From Chloroflexota bacterium (GTDB lineage: Bacteria; Chloroflexota; Anaerolineae; Anaerolineales; UBA4823), in assembly GCA_029265355.1 (NCBI GenBank), contig JAJUJL010000016.1:56802-120801 (forward strand): DNA of 64,000 bases. Direction: 5' to 3'. This document shows, piece after piece, positions 9,090 to 17,789 of this stretch (positions are counted from its first letter, which is position 1; every line of letters starts with the position of its first letter). Position numbers and translations under genes: made by a program. The notes under the pieces are model-generated. The model searched no databases, had not been told where the DNA came from, and worked only from the letters and a program-made list of their open reading frames with translations.

Positions 9090-9653
9090 CTACCACAGCG
9101 GGCGGCGTGTTCTCTTCGGCATCACCAGGAGTACCAGGCAGGTAGCCAAAAGTGTAACGATCACCTCTGGTAATGCACCCGTTGCCAGCCGCAGATACAT
9201 CTCTGTAAACACAATCGGCTGTCTGTACAATAACTTTAATCCCAGGATGAATGCAGGCATCAATATAAAAAAATAATACACCAGGATCAAACCAGCCCAA
9301 CCGAAAAGCATGGCAGGCATTTTTTGCCGTTCATAGACCAACACTTTATACCCCACCCCCATCCACAAACCACCTGATACATGCGCCAGTATCGAGGCCG
9401 ATGCCATGCCTCCCGGAACACCCATTCCAGCTAGCAAACCACAGACTATGCCTCCAAAAGGTCCGGTGAGCGCTGAGCCAATCGTCACGAAAACTTCACG
9501 TGGATCCATGACCACATTCGTTCCCGGTATCGGCAAAGTCAGGCCTGCTCTCAACACCACCAATGCTGCAAGGCCAAACAGGCTCGCCAGTATCATCAAT
9601 TTTAGCCAATGAGAAATACGCGAAGTGATCGATAAAGCTGGCGCAGAATTCAT
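9090..9653 (-). CDS. Multi-span membrane protein, possibly a LytS-like 5TM sensor module
   Basis: This is a 187-residue very hydrophobic protein with about five membrane spans. A glycine-rich segment, DPREVFVTIGSALTGPFGG, recalls the five-transmembrane module found at the front of LytS-type kinases or substrate-capture subunits of ECF transporters. I do not recognise a specific family. The ORF track starts at 9758, but the ATG at 9653 has AGGAG nine bases upstream and begins with a plausible cytoplasmic N-terminus. The gene ends 41 bases before the hybrid kinase gene. A stand-alone membrane sensor module for that kinase, or a small transporter, would fit. Function is not established. Confidence 0.6.
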   Translation of the reverse strand: MNSAPALSITSRISHWLKLMILASLFGLAALVVLRAGLTLPIPGTNVVMDPREVFVTIGSALTGPFGGIVCGLLAGMGVPGGMASASILAHVSGGLWMGVGYKVLVYERQKMPAMLFGWAGLILVYYFFILMPAFILGLKLLYRQPIVFTEMYLRLATGALPEVIVTLLATCLVLLVMPKRTRRPLW

Positions 9654-9763
9654 GATCCTACACTCCTGATCGCCTAAGTGTCTCGGCACACTGGCTTTGA
9701 GCGCAGATTTCGTTGAAGCAAATCCAGTAGGCACACGCGCCCGACCAGGAAAGTCCATTTTGA

Positions 9764-10849
9764 CTAGCTCTCTGCTGCACTCAATAGCTCAAATAGAGGC
9801 CAGTTTGGCAGCACATCCATTTCTAACGCATCGCGTTGCCCCTGCAAATAACGAAATGTACCAGCGGCAGCGATCATTGCGGCGTTGTCCGTACACAAGT
9901 AGATCGGCGGAATATGAACTTTTCCCTCCGCCTGGGACATAATTGCCTGCCGCAGGGCGCGATTCGCTGAGACGCCGCCAGCAACCAGTATCTCGCCAGC
10001 ATGGAAAGCTTTGGCTGCACGCAGCGTCTTCCCCACCAGAACATCAACGACAGCCGCCTGGAAACTGGCTGCCAGGTCTGCCACTGGTAAATTCAATCTC
10101 GAGGATTCCAACCTGCGCACCTCACGCAGGACTGCGGTTTTCAAACCGCTGAAAGAAAAATCCCAGCTATCCTCCAACCAGGCGCGAGGAAATGCAAATG
10201 CGCGCCCATCACCATCTTCTGCTGCCCTTTGAATCGAAGGCCCTCCGGGGTATGCCAGGCCTAGCAATCGCGCCACCTTGTCGAATGCCTCCCCCGCCGC
10301 ATCATCGAGTGTAGCGCCTAACCGGCGGTAGCTCAAGTGATTCTCCATGAGCACCAGCTCCGTATGTCCGCCTGAGACAATCAGAGCCACGAGTGGAAAT
10401 TGAGGTTCAACCGTCGGTTGCAACCCCACATCGTACAACCACGCAGAGTACAAATGACCTTCCAGGTGATTGACCCCGATCAAGGGCAGGCCCGAACTCA
10501 ACGCCAGACCCTTTGCCATATTGAGACCCACCACCAGAGAGCCGGGAAGTCCCGGGCCGCGTGTGACAGCAATGCCATCCAGATCTTCCAGCGTCACATG
10601 CGCCTGCTGCAGCGCTTGCTCGACGATGGTGAAAATGGTGCGCACATGCTGGCGCGAGGCCACCTCAGGGAAGACCCCGCCAAAGCGAGCATGCAGGTTA
10701 GCCTGCGATGCGACAACATTGGAAATGATCTTTCGACCATTCTCCACCACCGCGGCGGCTGTCTCATCGCAGGAAGTCTCTATGCCCAGGATGCGGACGA
10801 GTTGCCGGCCTGCATTGCCTGTTAACGCTCCCGTTCCTTTTATTTCCAT
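9764..10849 (-). CDS. tsaD: tRNA N6-adenosine threonylcarbamoyltransferase
   Basis: This is a 361-residue member of the TsaD/Kae1/Gcp family, which transfers the threonylcarbamoyl group to A37 of tRNAs that read ANN codons, working with TsaB, TsaC and TsaE. Recognisable motifs are ILGIETSCDETAAAVV at the N-terminus, GGVFPEVASRQH with a metal-binding histidine, VTRGPGLPGSL, NHLEGHLYS with further metal ligands, and VAGGVSANRALR near the end. Length and motif order match the family. The assigned start adds about 18 residues before the conserved core, preceded by an A-rich tract rather than a clear Shine-Dalgarno. A shorter start could not be found in frame. It sits in a long minus-strand gene run. 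Confidence 0.96.
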   Translation of the reverse strand: MEIKGTGALTGNAGRQLVRILGIETSCDETAAAVVENGRKIISNVVASQANLHARFGGVFPEVASRQHVRTIFTIVEQALQQAHVTLEDLDGIAVTRGPGLPGSLVVGLNMAKGLALSSGLPLIGVNHLEGHLYSAWLYDVGLQPTVEPQFPLVALIVSGGHTELVLMENHLSYRRLGATLDDAAGEAFDKVARLLGLAYPGGPSIQRAAEDGDGRAFAFPRAWLEDSWDFSFSGLKTAVLREVRRLESSRLNLPVADLAASFQAAVVDVLVGKTLRAAKAFHAGEILVAGGVSANRALRQAIMSQAEGKVHIPPIYLCTDNAAMIAAAGTFRYLQGQRDALEMDVLPNWPLFELLSAAES

Positions 10850-10902
10850 CTTTTTTTTCTACATCCAAATCCTATACGATGGGCTGCACCACAAAATGCT
10901 GC

Positions 10903-12141
10903 CTATCCCTGGCGGACAGGTAAGACCAGGTCCATCGGGAAATCTGCCAACACTTCCATCTTACCATCCGGGCGCGCCCAGACGGAGTTCTCCAGGCGAA
11001 CGCCCAGGCCGCGCGACGGGTAATATAAGCCGGGTTCCACGGTAAACACAACTCCAGCATCCAGGCGATCGCTTTCGCTGGCGTTACGTCCAAACCACGG
11101 GCGTTCGTGAATGTTCAAGCCGATGCCATGTCCCAGGCTGTGCACATAACCTTCTTGCAGTTTCGGATCATGCAGTATCGTTGCATGCCCACGCGCTGCG
11201 AACAGCTCGCAGACCCGTTCCTGGTAAGCCCGGCACTGCGCCCCAATCTCGAGCTCATCCATGATTTGTTGATACACCGCCAAAACATCCTCGTAAAGCG
11301 CCTGTGCTACATCGCTGGCATACCCCAGGCACCAGGTGCGCGTAAAATCGTAGAAATATCCTCCGCCAGCTTCGCAGGGGAAAATATCGAACACAATCGT
11401 CTCTCCCAGCCGCAGCGGATCGGATGATGTACCGGTGCTGTGGGGAACGCCTGCATCCCCTCCGATAGCAAATATGGTCTCTTCCGGATTTTCTGCTCCC
11501 GCTTCTGCCAGCCAGAGGTTTATCAACTTTTTTACTTCGCCAATGCGAATCGGGCTGCCATCCTGGTGCACCAACATACCTGCATGAACGCGCTGTGAGC
11601 TCAAGAAATCGGCGGTTTTTCCAACCACCTGAGTGGTAATTTTCCCCATAGCGCGTATGCGCTCCACCTCAATCTCATCCTTGGTTGTCATCGCGCTGAA
11701 AATGGGTGAATCATCAATCTCGCCGACAATGGTCAATTCTGGCATCAATTTCTGGAGCATGGTAAACCATGTGTAGGAACGGCTGGCATCGATCCGCCCG
11801 TAAATTGCCATGCGACCGGCGTGGACGCCCATATCGCTCAACATGCGCTGGTAGCGCAGTACCTGCGCCTTGTTGGGATTTCCATTGGCCAGTTTGCTCA
11901 GCTCATCCGATTGGTATTCAGCCAGGTTTCGAGTGCACAAGCCAGTGCGCGCTGCCTCATCTCGTTCCATGGGATTGTAGAATAACACGGGCGGCTGGCC
12001 GCGCACCTTGATCAGCTCGGCATGTGTCAAATGCGCCCCACCAGTCAGGTAATACATCGGTGGGTTGTGAAATGCCGGCCCGGTTACCCATAGCACATCC
12101 ACATCTCGAGCTTCCATCAGCATATCCAAATCCGACTTCAT
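10903..12141 (-). CDS. M24-family metallopeptidase (Xaa-Pro aminopeptidase-like)
   Basis: This is a 412-residue protein with an N-terminal creatinase-like domain (to about 165) and a C-terminal pita-bread domain. Putative metal ligands appear in order: Asp in VFDIFPC, Asp in FYDFTRTW, His in LGHGIGLNIHE, Glu in TVEPGLY and Glu in VRLENSVW. This is the M24B set used by Xaa-Pro aminopeptidases and prolidases to cleave X-Pro bonds with two Mn or Co ions. The ATG at 12141 is chosen because it overlaps the selA stop as ATGA and removes a 7-residue extension read from selA. The exact peptide preference cannot be told from the sequence. Confidence 0.85.
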   Translation of the reverse strand: MKSDLDMLMEARDVDVLWVTGPAFHNPPMYYLTGGAHLTHAELIKVRGQPPVLFYNPMERDEAARTGLCTRNLAEYQSDELSKLANGNPNKAQVLRYQRMLSDMGVHAGRMAIYGRIDASRSYTWFTMLQKLMPELTIVGEIDDSPIFSAMTTKDEIEVERIRAMGKITTQVVGKTADFLSSQRVHAGMLVHQDGSPIRIGEVKKLINLWLAEAGAENPEETIFAIGGDAGVPHSTGTSSDPLRLGETIVFDIFPCEAGGGYFYDFTRTWCLGYASDVAQALYEDVLAVYQQIMDELEIGAQCRAYQERVCELFAARGHATILHDPKLQEGYVHSLGHGIGLNIHERPWFGRNASESDRLDAGVVFTVEPGLYYPSRGLGVRLENSVWARPDGKMEVLADFPMDLVLPVRQG

Positions 12142-13514
12142 AACCCTCTCCCAATTGCCCAACTCGATTTCAACACTCGCTGGAGGCTATCCAAAAGCAG
12201 CTCATCCTGTTCTGGAAGCACCGTGCGTGGATCGAGCAGGACGCTGTTATCCTGCGCACGAGCCACAATCGCAGGCTTCTCGCGGCGCAACCGCTCTAAT
12301 ATCTTGTTGGGATTGCGCACATCCAACGCCAGTACCCAGGTGGGTAACGTCTCCCCCGGCAGGCTACCACCGCCAATGGTTGACTCGCTGCTGGTCACCC
12401 GGCCTTCTCCCAACCTCGCCAACCAGGTTTCGGCGCGTCGGCGCACATCCCCGGCAGGCATAGACAGCATGCGCCACACGGGGATTTCCTGTTCAGCCTC
12501 ATCTTTAAGGTAGTGAAGCAGCGTAGCCGTCAGCGCGGACAGGCACAATTTGTCCGCTCGGATTGCCCGCGCCAGGGGATGTTTGCGCAAGCGCTGCACC
12601 AGATCCGCTCGCCCGATCACGATCCCAGCCTGCGGCCCGCCCAACAGCTTATCGCCGGAGAAGCACACCAGGTCAACACCCGCAGCCAAAGACTCCTGCA
12701 CCATCGGCTCATGCGCCAGGCCAAAACGGGAAGTATCCAAAAATGTGCCCGAACCCAGGTCATCTACCACAGGTATACCGGCTCGGTGCGCCACAGCCAC
12801 GATCTCAGAAAGCTCGGGCTCGCTGGTGAATCCCACCAGTTGAAAGTTCGAGCGATGGGCGCGCATAAACAAAGCCGGTTTCTCCTGCAGCGCTTCTTCA
12901 TAATCGCGCACATGCACTCGATTGGTCGTGCCCACTTCCAAAAGCCTTGCCCCAGATTGCTTCATCACATCCGGTACGCGGAATCCCCCGCCAATCTCGA
13001 CCAACTGCGATCGGGCGATCACCACCGATCTGCGACGCGCCAGAGCGCTCAGCACCAGCATCACTGCCGCAGCATTGTTGTTGACCACCAGCGCAGCCTG
13101 TGCGCCGGTGAGGCGTTGCAGCAGCGCTTCGGCATGCACCAGGCGCGAGCCGCGCTTTCCCTTTTCGAGATCATACTCCAGGTTAGAATAGCCCAGGGCA
13201 ATTTCTGCGACAGCTCGCAGCGCTGCCTGGCTGAGCGGGGCGCGGCCCAGGTTGGTGTGCAAAATCACCCCCGTAGCATTGATCACAGGCAGCAAGGTCG
13301 GCGCTGTCCATGTGGTGAGAAGCTCTTGCGCCAACCGCAGGAGTTCTGCCTCATCTGGTACCAATTGCCCTTCCCGATAGGTACTCCTGATCTGATCGAG
13401 GGTTTGGCGCATAGCCCGCAAGGTAAGCGGCCTGCCAAAACAGGCGGTCATCTCGACCGCCTGCGCGCTTTGCAGCATACGTTCTACTGAAGGCAGATCC
13501 CTCAACCCAGGCAT
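12138..13514 (-). CDS. selA: L-seryl-tRNA(Sec) selenium transferase
   Basis: This is a 458-residue PLP enzyme that converts seryl-tRNA(Sec) to selenocysteinyl-tRNA(Sec) using selenophosphate. Family signs are NATGVILHTNLGRAPLS, the decarboxylase-like stretch FRVPDVMKQSGA.LLEVGTTNRVH, and the PLP-lysine motif FSGDKLLGGPQAG. The length agrees with bacterial SelA. It is followed with a 4-base overlap by the M24 peptidase gene. Neither selB, selD nor a tRNA-Sec gene was found in the window, so the rest of the pathway must lie elsewhere. None of the ORFs here shows an obvious internal UGA selenocysteine. The C-terminal residues are poorly conserved. Confidence 0.93.
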   Translation of the reverse strand: MPGLRDLPSVERMLQSAQAVEMTACFGRPLTLRAMRQTLDQIRSTYREGQLVPDEAELLRLAQELLTTWTAPTLLPVINATGVILHTNLGRAPLSQAALRAVAEIALGYSNLEYDLEKGKRGSRLVHAEALLQRLTGAQAALVVNNNAAAVMLVLSALARRRSVVIARSQLVEIGGGFRVPDVMKQSGARLLEVGTTNRVHVRDYEEALQEKPALFMRAHRSNFQLVGFTSEPELSEIVAVAHRAGIPVVDDLGSGTFLDTSRFGLAHEPMVQESLAAGVDLVCFSGDKLLGGPQAGIVIGRADLVQRLRKHPLARAIRADKLCLSALTATLLHYLKDEAEQEIPVWRMLSMPAGDVRRRAETWLARLGEGRVTSSESTIGGGSLPGETLPTWVLALDVRNPNKILERLRREKPAIVARAQDNSVLLDPRTVLPEQDELLLDSLQRVLKSSWAIGRGL

Positions 13515-13546
13515 GCCTGCTTATTCTTTCTGAACCCAAAAGTTTC

Positions 13547-13939
13547 TCAAGGTTTCCACTGGCTTTTCTCGCGCAGGCGCAGTAACCATTCAACCAAAAC
13601 AAATCCAACTGCCAGCAAGAACGCCAGCAGGGGGCTGAGCACACGCCCGATCTGCAGCCACGCCAGCGTTGGCCCATAAATACCAATCCACAGGGATTGG
13701 CGCAGGATGATGACGGGTGTAGGCGGAGGTGTGCTGGGAAAGCGCCGATTCAAAAAAGCCACAACCGGCAGAAAAGAACCGGTCAACGCTAACACGCCTA
13801 AAAAGAAGAACAGCCAGCGCGGCCCCAGGGTGGGCAGAGTGAACAGGAAAAGATAACCCAACCCCGCCCAGCCCACCAGAGCCAGGATCATCGCCGCGGG
13901 AATAAACCTGGACACTTCCGGAGAGGCGTGAGATTCCAT
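13547..13939 (-). CDS. Small membrane protein of unknown function
   Basis: This is a 130-residue protein with about three hydrophobic segments: AAMILALVGWAGLGYLFLF, WLFFFLGVLALTGSFLPVV and LLAFLLAVGFVLVEWLL. The start at 13939 is preferred over the GTG at 13960 because AAGGAG lies eight bases before it. It sits 34 bases after the dynamin-like gene and 32 bases before selA, on the same strand. I recognise no family. Being next to a membrane-remodelling GTPase makes an envelope role possible, but that is only a neighbourhood argument. Confidence 0.65.
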   Translation of the reverse strand: MESHASPEVSRFIPAAMILALVGWAGLGYLFLFTLPTLGPRWLFFFLGVLALTGSFLPVVAFLNRRFPSTPPPTPVIILRQSLWIGIYGPTLAWLQIGRVLSPLLAFLLAVGFVLVEWLLRLREKSQWKP

Positions 13940-13973
13940 GTTCATCACTCCTTCTTCCACTGCTGTTACCTGT

Positions 13974-15701
13974 TCACCAATCCTCGATGATGGATTTTAA
14001 TCCAGCTAACTGGTTGCGCGTGCTTTCCAGTTTGCTCTGCATTTCGACCAGTTTGCTCCGCTCGGCGCGCACAAAGCGAGTATAGGGCGAGATTGCCTCC
14101 GAGATGCGCTGCAAGCTTCGTTCCATCTCGCGTTCGAACTGGGCGCGCAGCGAGCGCACCAGAGATTCGCGCAATTCAGCCACCTTTGCTCTGAGTTCGT
14201 TTTTCGCCTGCCGGCGGCGGGCAGGGATGACGAATAATCCTAAAGTCGCCATCAAACCTGCCAACAAAATGCCGGTCACATCGGCAGCCACGGTGGTAGC
14301 CAGCACTGCGATAAGCGTACCCAAGCCCACTGCGCCAACCTCAACGGCCGCCAGCGTGGCAACCGCGGCCTGGGCGCCATCCGCGATCGCTTGCGCCTCC
14401 CGGGAGCGATCGTAACTGTCCACGACGCGCCCAGCCTCGCGCCCCACGGCTTCGATGAGCCGTTCCCGGTCATGGTGGAAACTGCCCACGCCGATATCCC
14501 CCACAATACGCTCCTTGTGGCGCAGCCGCCGCGCCGAAAGATGTTCCATCACCGCCTGCCATTGGCGAAAATCCGAATCCACCAGCCAGTCGATCAACTC
14601 TGCCACTTTGGTCTCGATGCGCTGTGGCACATCCGCGACCACCTGCTGTTCGAACTGCTCCTGGATGCGCGTCCGGTTCATCAGGTCGAATACCCGCGCT
14701 ATGCGCATCACGTCATCGAAGAATACCTGCCCACGCTGTTCCATCTCGAACAGCACATTCTCTACATCCGCCATGCGGTAATTGAAGTCGCGCTGCATAT
14801 CTTCTTTGTATAAACCAAGCTGCGCCTCGACGTCATCCAGCATGGTAAAGTCTTCCTTGAGCAGCTCCAGGCGCGACTCGATCACCTTAAGATACCGATC
14901 CACCAGGTGAAAACCCACCCCCAATGGATTGAGGAATTTCAGGCGTAACCGCCCGGCTTCATCAAGTGTGTTCTGAATATAATTCTCCAATGGCTCAAAA
15001 CGGCTCTCAGCCCATGCAGCCGCATCTCCCTGTTTGGCGCGCAGCGCCAGGCGAGCGCTGATTGGAAAAATCTCGGGTGTGACACCAAACAGCAGGCGGG
15101 AATTGTCCGCAATGAACTGGCGCACCTGCTCCAGCTCCGCCTCCTGCTCGAACAAGTCGATCTTATTCAAAACCACCACAACTTTCTTACCCCAATCGCG
15201 AATATGCTCCAAAAATGCACGCTCGCTTTCGGTGAATGGGCGGTCAGCGGAGGTGATGAATAAGACCAGGTCCGAGCGCGGCACAAACTGCGCGGTGATG
15301 GCCTCATGCTCTCTAATGATAGCATTGGTGCCTGGTGTATCAACAATGCTGATCTCGGCGAGCATATCCACAGGCGCAGTGATCACATGCAGGGCTTCGC
15401 TTTCTACCCGGCGCTCCTGTTCCTGCCCGTAACGCAGGATGTTGATCTGGGTTGTTGTGGGTGTCACCCCCTCCTTCAGCACCTTTTGACCCAACAGCGC
15501 GTTGATGAAGGCGCTTTTTCCGGCATTGAACTCGCCAACTACCACCAGCAGAAACAGGTCATCCAGTTGGTGGATCGACTGCGCCAGCGTCTCCTCATCT
15601 TCGGGAGCTGCCCCAAATTGCACCAACGCTATCCGCAGATCGTTGAGCATTTTCCGCTCTTGGTTGAGCAATTCTTCCTGAGATTGGTTTAATATCTTCA
15701 T
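13974..15701 (-). CDS. Bacterial dynamin-like GTPase
   Basis: This is a 575-residue large GTPase. The G1 loop GEFNAGKSAF, a threonine-rich G2 region (GVTPTTTQ), the G3 motif DTPGTN and the G4 motif NKID are all present in the first 200 residues. The helical middle region is followed by a hydrophobic hairpin at about 430-490 (GLGTLIAVLATTVAADVTGILLAG), which probably inserts into the membrane. The C-terminus is again helical and charged. This arrangement matches bacterial dynamin-like proteins that bind and reshape or repair the cytoplasmic membrane. Its divergent neighbour is alr. It starts a minus-strand gene run; the ATG at 15701 has AGGAA at 11 bases. Confidence 0.88.
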   Translation of the reverse strand: MKILNQSQEELLNQERKMLNDLRIALVQFGAAPEDEETLAQSIHQLDDLFLLVVVGEFNAGKSAFINALLGQKVLKEGVTPTTTQINILRYGQEQERRVESEALHVITAPVDMLAEISIVDTPGTNAIIREHEAITAQFVPRSDLVLFITSADRPFTESERAFLEHIRDWGKKVVVVLNKIDLFEQEAELEQVRQFIADNSRLLFGVTPEIFPISARLALRAKQGDAAAWAESRFEPLENYIQNTLDEAGRLRLKFLNPLGVGFHLVDRYLKVIESRLELLKEDFTMLDDVEAQLGLYKEDMQRDFNYRMADVENVLFEMEQRGQVFFDDVMRIARVFDLMNRTRIQEQFEQQVVADVPQRIETKVAELIDWLVDSDFRQWQAVMEHLSARRLRHKERIVGDIGVGSFHHDRERLIEAVGREAGRVVDSYDRSREAQAIADGAQAAVATLAAVEVGAVGLGTLIAVLATTVAADVTGILLAGLMATLGLFVIPARRRQAKNELRAKVAELRESLVRSLRAQFEREMERSLQRISEAISPYTRFVRAERSKLVEMQSKLESTRNQLAGLKSIIEDW

Positions 15702-15721
15702 TGTGGAGGATTCCTGACAGA

Positions 15722-15750
15722 ATTATACCTTTTCCCTAGAATCAAATCCA
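15722..15750 (-). promoter_or_regulatory. Predicted promoter of the dynamin-like gene
   Basis: On the minus strand a perfect TATAAT (15722-15727) lies 17 bases after TGGATT. Transcription would start near 15715, about 14 bases before the ATG. The -35 box is weak. It shares a 65-base divergent spacer with the alr promoter. Confidence 0.55.
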
Positions 15751-15752
15751 GG

Positions 15753-15758
15753 TATACT
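15753..15758 (+). promoter_or_regulatory. -10 box of alr, placing the start codon at the 5' end of the mRNA
   Basis: TATACT ends seven bases before the alr ATG at 15766, so the expected first transcribed base is 15765. No Shine-Dalgarno lies in between. TTTCCC, 16 bases upstream, is the best -35 candidate. The layout predicts a leaderless mRNA. Confidence 0.5.
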
Positions 15759-15765
15759 GGCGAAC

Positions 15766-16878
15766 ATGACTGAACGCAACTTGTACGCCACCTGGGTAGA
15801 AATCGATTTGCAGGCCCTATCTTCGAACGTGCGCTGGATTGCTCAAACCACCCAAAAATCGGTCATGGCGATCGTGAAAGCCAACGCCTACGGACACGGC
15901 AGTGTGCAGGCAGCCAGGGCGGCTTTGAAAGGCGGCGCGACCTGGCTGGGCGTGGCGCGGCTCGAAGAAGCGCTGGACCTGCGGGCCGCGGATATCCAGG
16001 CGCCGCTGCTGATCATGGGTTACGTTCCAGTTGCACGCATGGCAGATGCAATCCGCCAACAAATCTCCCTCACCGTGTGGGAGAGCGCCCAGGTACAGGC
16101 TGCCGCCTCTCAAGCCTCGCTGACCGGCGACCATGCTCGTGTTCACCTGAAAGTGGATACCGGCATGAGCCGCCTGGGCGTGCAGATCGAACATGCAGCC
16201 ACCATGGCTCAAATCATCTCGTCCACCCCTGGCGTGATTTTGGAGGGCATCTTTACCCATTTTGCACGCGCCGACGAGCACGAGCAGCAACCCACCGATC
16301 AACAAGAGAAACAGTTCTTTGCACTTTTAGATAGCCTGCACAGCCAGAGCATTCAACCCGCCTGGATTCACGCCTACAACTCCGCAGCCAGCTTGTGGCG
16401 CAGCTCGAACCGCGTCAACCTGGTGCGCCCAGGCATCTCGATTTATGGATTGCACCCTTCCAATGAATGCTTACTCCCGCCAGCGTTCCGCCCCGTGCTC
16501 TCCTGGAAGGCTGTTCTCAGCCAGGTAAAAACATTACCGCCCGGGAGAGGGGTGAGCTATGGGCATGAATATATTACTCACGCCAACGAATTGATCGGTA
16601 CCATACCTGTCGGCTATGCAGATGGCTTACGCCGCAACAAGCCCAATGAAGTGTTGGTGGGTGGGAAACGGGTTCCCATCGTCGCTCGCGTTTGTATGGA
16701 CCAGGTGATGGTCCAGTTGGATGCCGTGCAGAATGCACATGCTGGGGACGAAGTGGTGATCATTGGCAGTCAAGGCGATCAGAGCATCACCGCTGAAGAA
16801 GTCGGAGCGCGCTGGGGTACGATCAACTATGATGTCGTTTGCGGAATCAGCGCCCGGGTCGTGCGGGTCTACCGCTAA
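15766..16878 (+). CDS. alr: Alanine racemase
   Basis: This is a 370-residue PLP enzyme that interconverts L- and D-alanine for peptidoglycan. The PLP lysine is in the motif AIVKANAYGHG near residue 39. The second catalytic residue, Tyr, is in RGVSYGHEY near 265, and the substrate region CMDQVMVQLD is present. Length and fold order (TIM barrel, then beta domain) are normal. It overlaps the convergent eamA gene by four bases at the 3' ends, with no visible terminator between them. D-alanine demand indicates a cell wall with peptidoglycan. Confidence 0.96.
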   Translation: MTERNLYATWVEIDLQALSSNVRWIAQTTQKSVMAIVKANAYGHGSVQAARAALKGGATWLGVARLEEALDLRAADIQAPLLIMGYVPVARMADAIRQQISLTVWESAQVQAAASQASLTGDHARVHLKVDTGMSRLGVQIEHAATMAQIISSTPGVILEGIFTHFARADEHEQQPTDQQEKQFFALLDSLHSQSIQPAWIHAYNSAASLWRSSNRVNLVRPGISIYGLHPSNECLLPPAFRPVLSWKAVLSQVKTLPPGRGVSYGHEYITHANELIGTIPVGYADGLRRNKPNEVLVGGKRVPIVARVCMDQVMVQLDAVQNAHAGDEVVIIGSQGDQSITAEEVGARWGTINYDVVCGISARVVRVYR

Positions 16879-17783
16879 TTGCGCATATTCCCGACAGAAA
16901 GCAATGCCAGGCCCAAAAAGATAAACCCAATCCCGATAAAACCGGGCGTTGTCAGCCTCTCTCCCAACAAGAAGATACCCAATAAGCCTGCTGTGGCCGG
17001 TTCCGCCAGCGTCAGAGTTACGGCTGTCGCGGCTGGTACGGAGTTCAAACCGCGTGCGAACAGTGAATAGGCCACGACCACTGTCACCAATCCCAGGTGC
17101 AGCGCCACAAGCACACCCCCAGGTACACGCAACCACTGCAAATCAACCACGAAAAGCAGGGGCATCAGCAGCAAGGCGCCCAGGGCAAAGACGACCCCCA
17201 TGACTGCTTCCGGAGGGCGCGTCTCGAGCAATCCTTTGCTCGAGACAGTGAATAACGCATACGCACCGCCAGCAGCAACTGCCAGCAAGACCCCTGCTGC
17301 ATCCACAGCCGAGCTCGCAGCCTGGATATCGCCGGTGCCAGCCCCGATCAACAACGCACAGCCGACAATCGCCAACGCAGTGGCCGCGCCCCACACCTTT
17401 CCAGGCCGCTCGCCGCGCAGCAGATAGCCCAAGACACCTGCCAGGATTGGCGAGCTACCAATCCCAACAATGGTACCCACGGCAACACCAGCGCGGGCAA
17501 CACCGGCAAAAAAGAAAAGCTGGTAAGCGGCCATGCTCACGCCAGCCATCAATGTCACACCGATTGGCCAGCGCAGCGGATTGGTGATGGATCGGCGCAG
17601 CATGGCATACAAGATCAAGCCGATGGCACCGAGCACCAGCCGCACCGCGCCAATGGCGAAGGGTTGGGCGCTCTCAGGCGCTAACGCCTGGCTGGTGCCT
17701 GTGGTGCCCCACAAAACTGCGGCTGCCAGAACGAACCACGCGCCGCCCGGTTGGGCGGCGCGCGAGAGAGGATTTCGCTTCAT
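16875..17783 (-). CDS. EamA/DMT-family transporter
   Basis: This is a 302-residue protein with ten predicted membrane spans arranged as two five-helix EamA repeats (first repeat from WFVLAAAVLWGTTG, second from AAGVLLAVAAGGAYALFTVSSKG). The glycine-rich GERLTTPGFIGIGFIFLG at the end of the second repeat is typical. Members of this family export amino acids or other small metabolites, or import nucleotide sugars. The gene begins six bases after livF, so it looks like the last gene of the liv importer operon. An amino acid exporter balancing that uptake would fit, but the substrate is unknown. Confidence 0.85.
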   Translation of the reverse strand: MKRNPLSRAAQPGGAWFVLAAAVLWGTTGTSQALAPESAQPFAIGAVRLVLGAIGLILYAMLRRSITNPLRWPIGVTLMAGVSMAAYQLFFFAGVARAGVAVGTIVGIGSSPILAGVLGYLLRGERPGKVWGAATALAIVGCALLIGAGTGDIQAASSAVDAAGVLLAVAAGGAYALFTVSSKGLLETRPPEAVMGVVFALGALLLMPLLFVVDLQWLRVPGGVLVALHLGLVTVVVAYSLFARGLNSVPAATAVTLTLAEPATAGLLGIFLLGERLTTPGFIGIGFIFLGLALLSVGNMRN

Positions 17784-17789
17784 ACGTTA

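Noticed and set aside
12513-13490. 325-residue plus-strand ORF
   Set aside because: It is a shadow of selA on the opposite strand, rich in His/Gln/Arg and without recognisable motifs.
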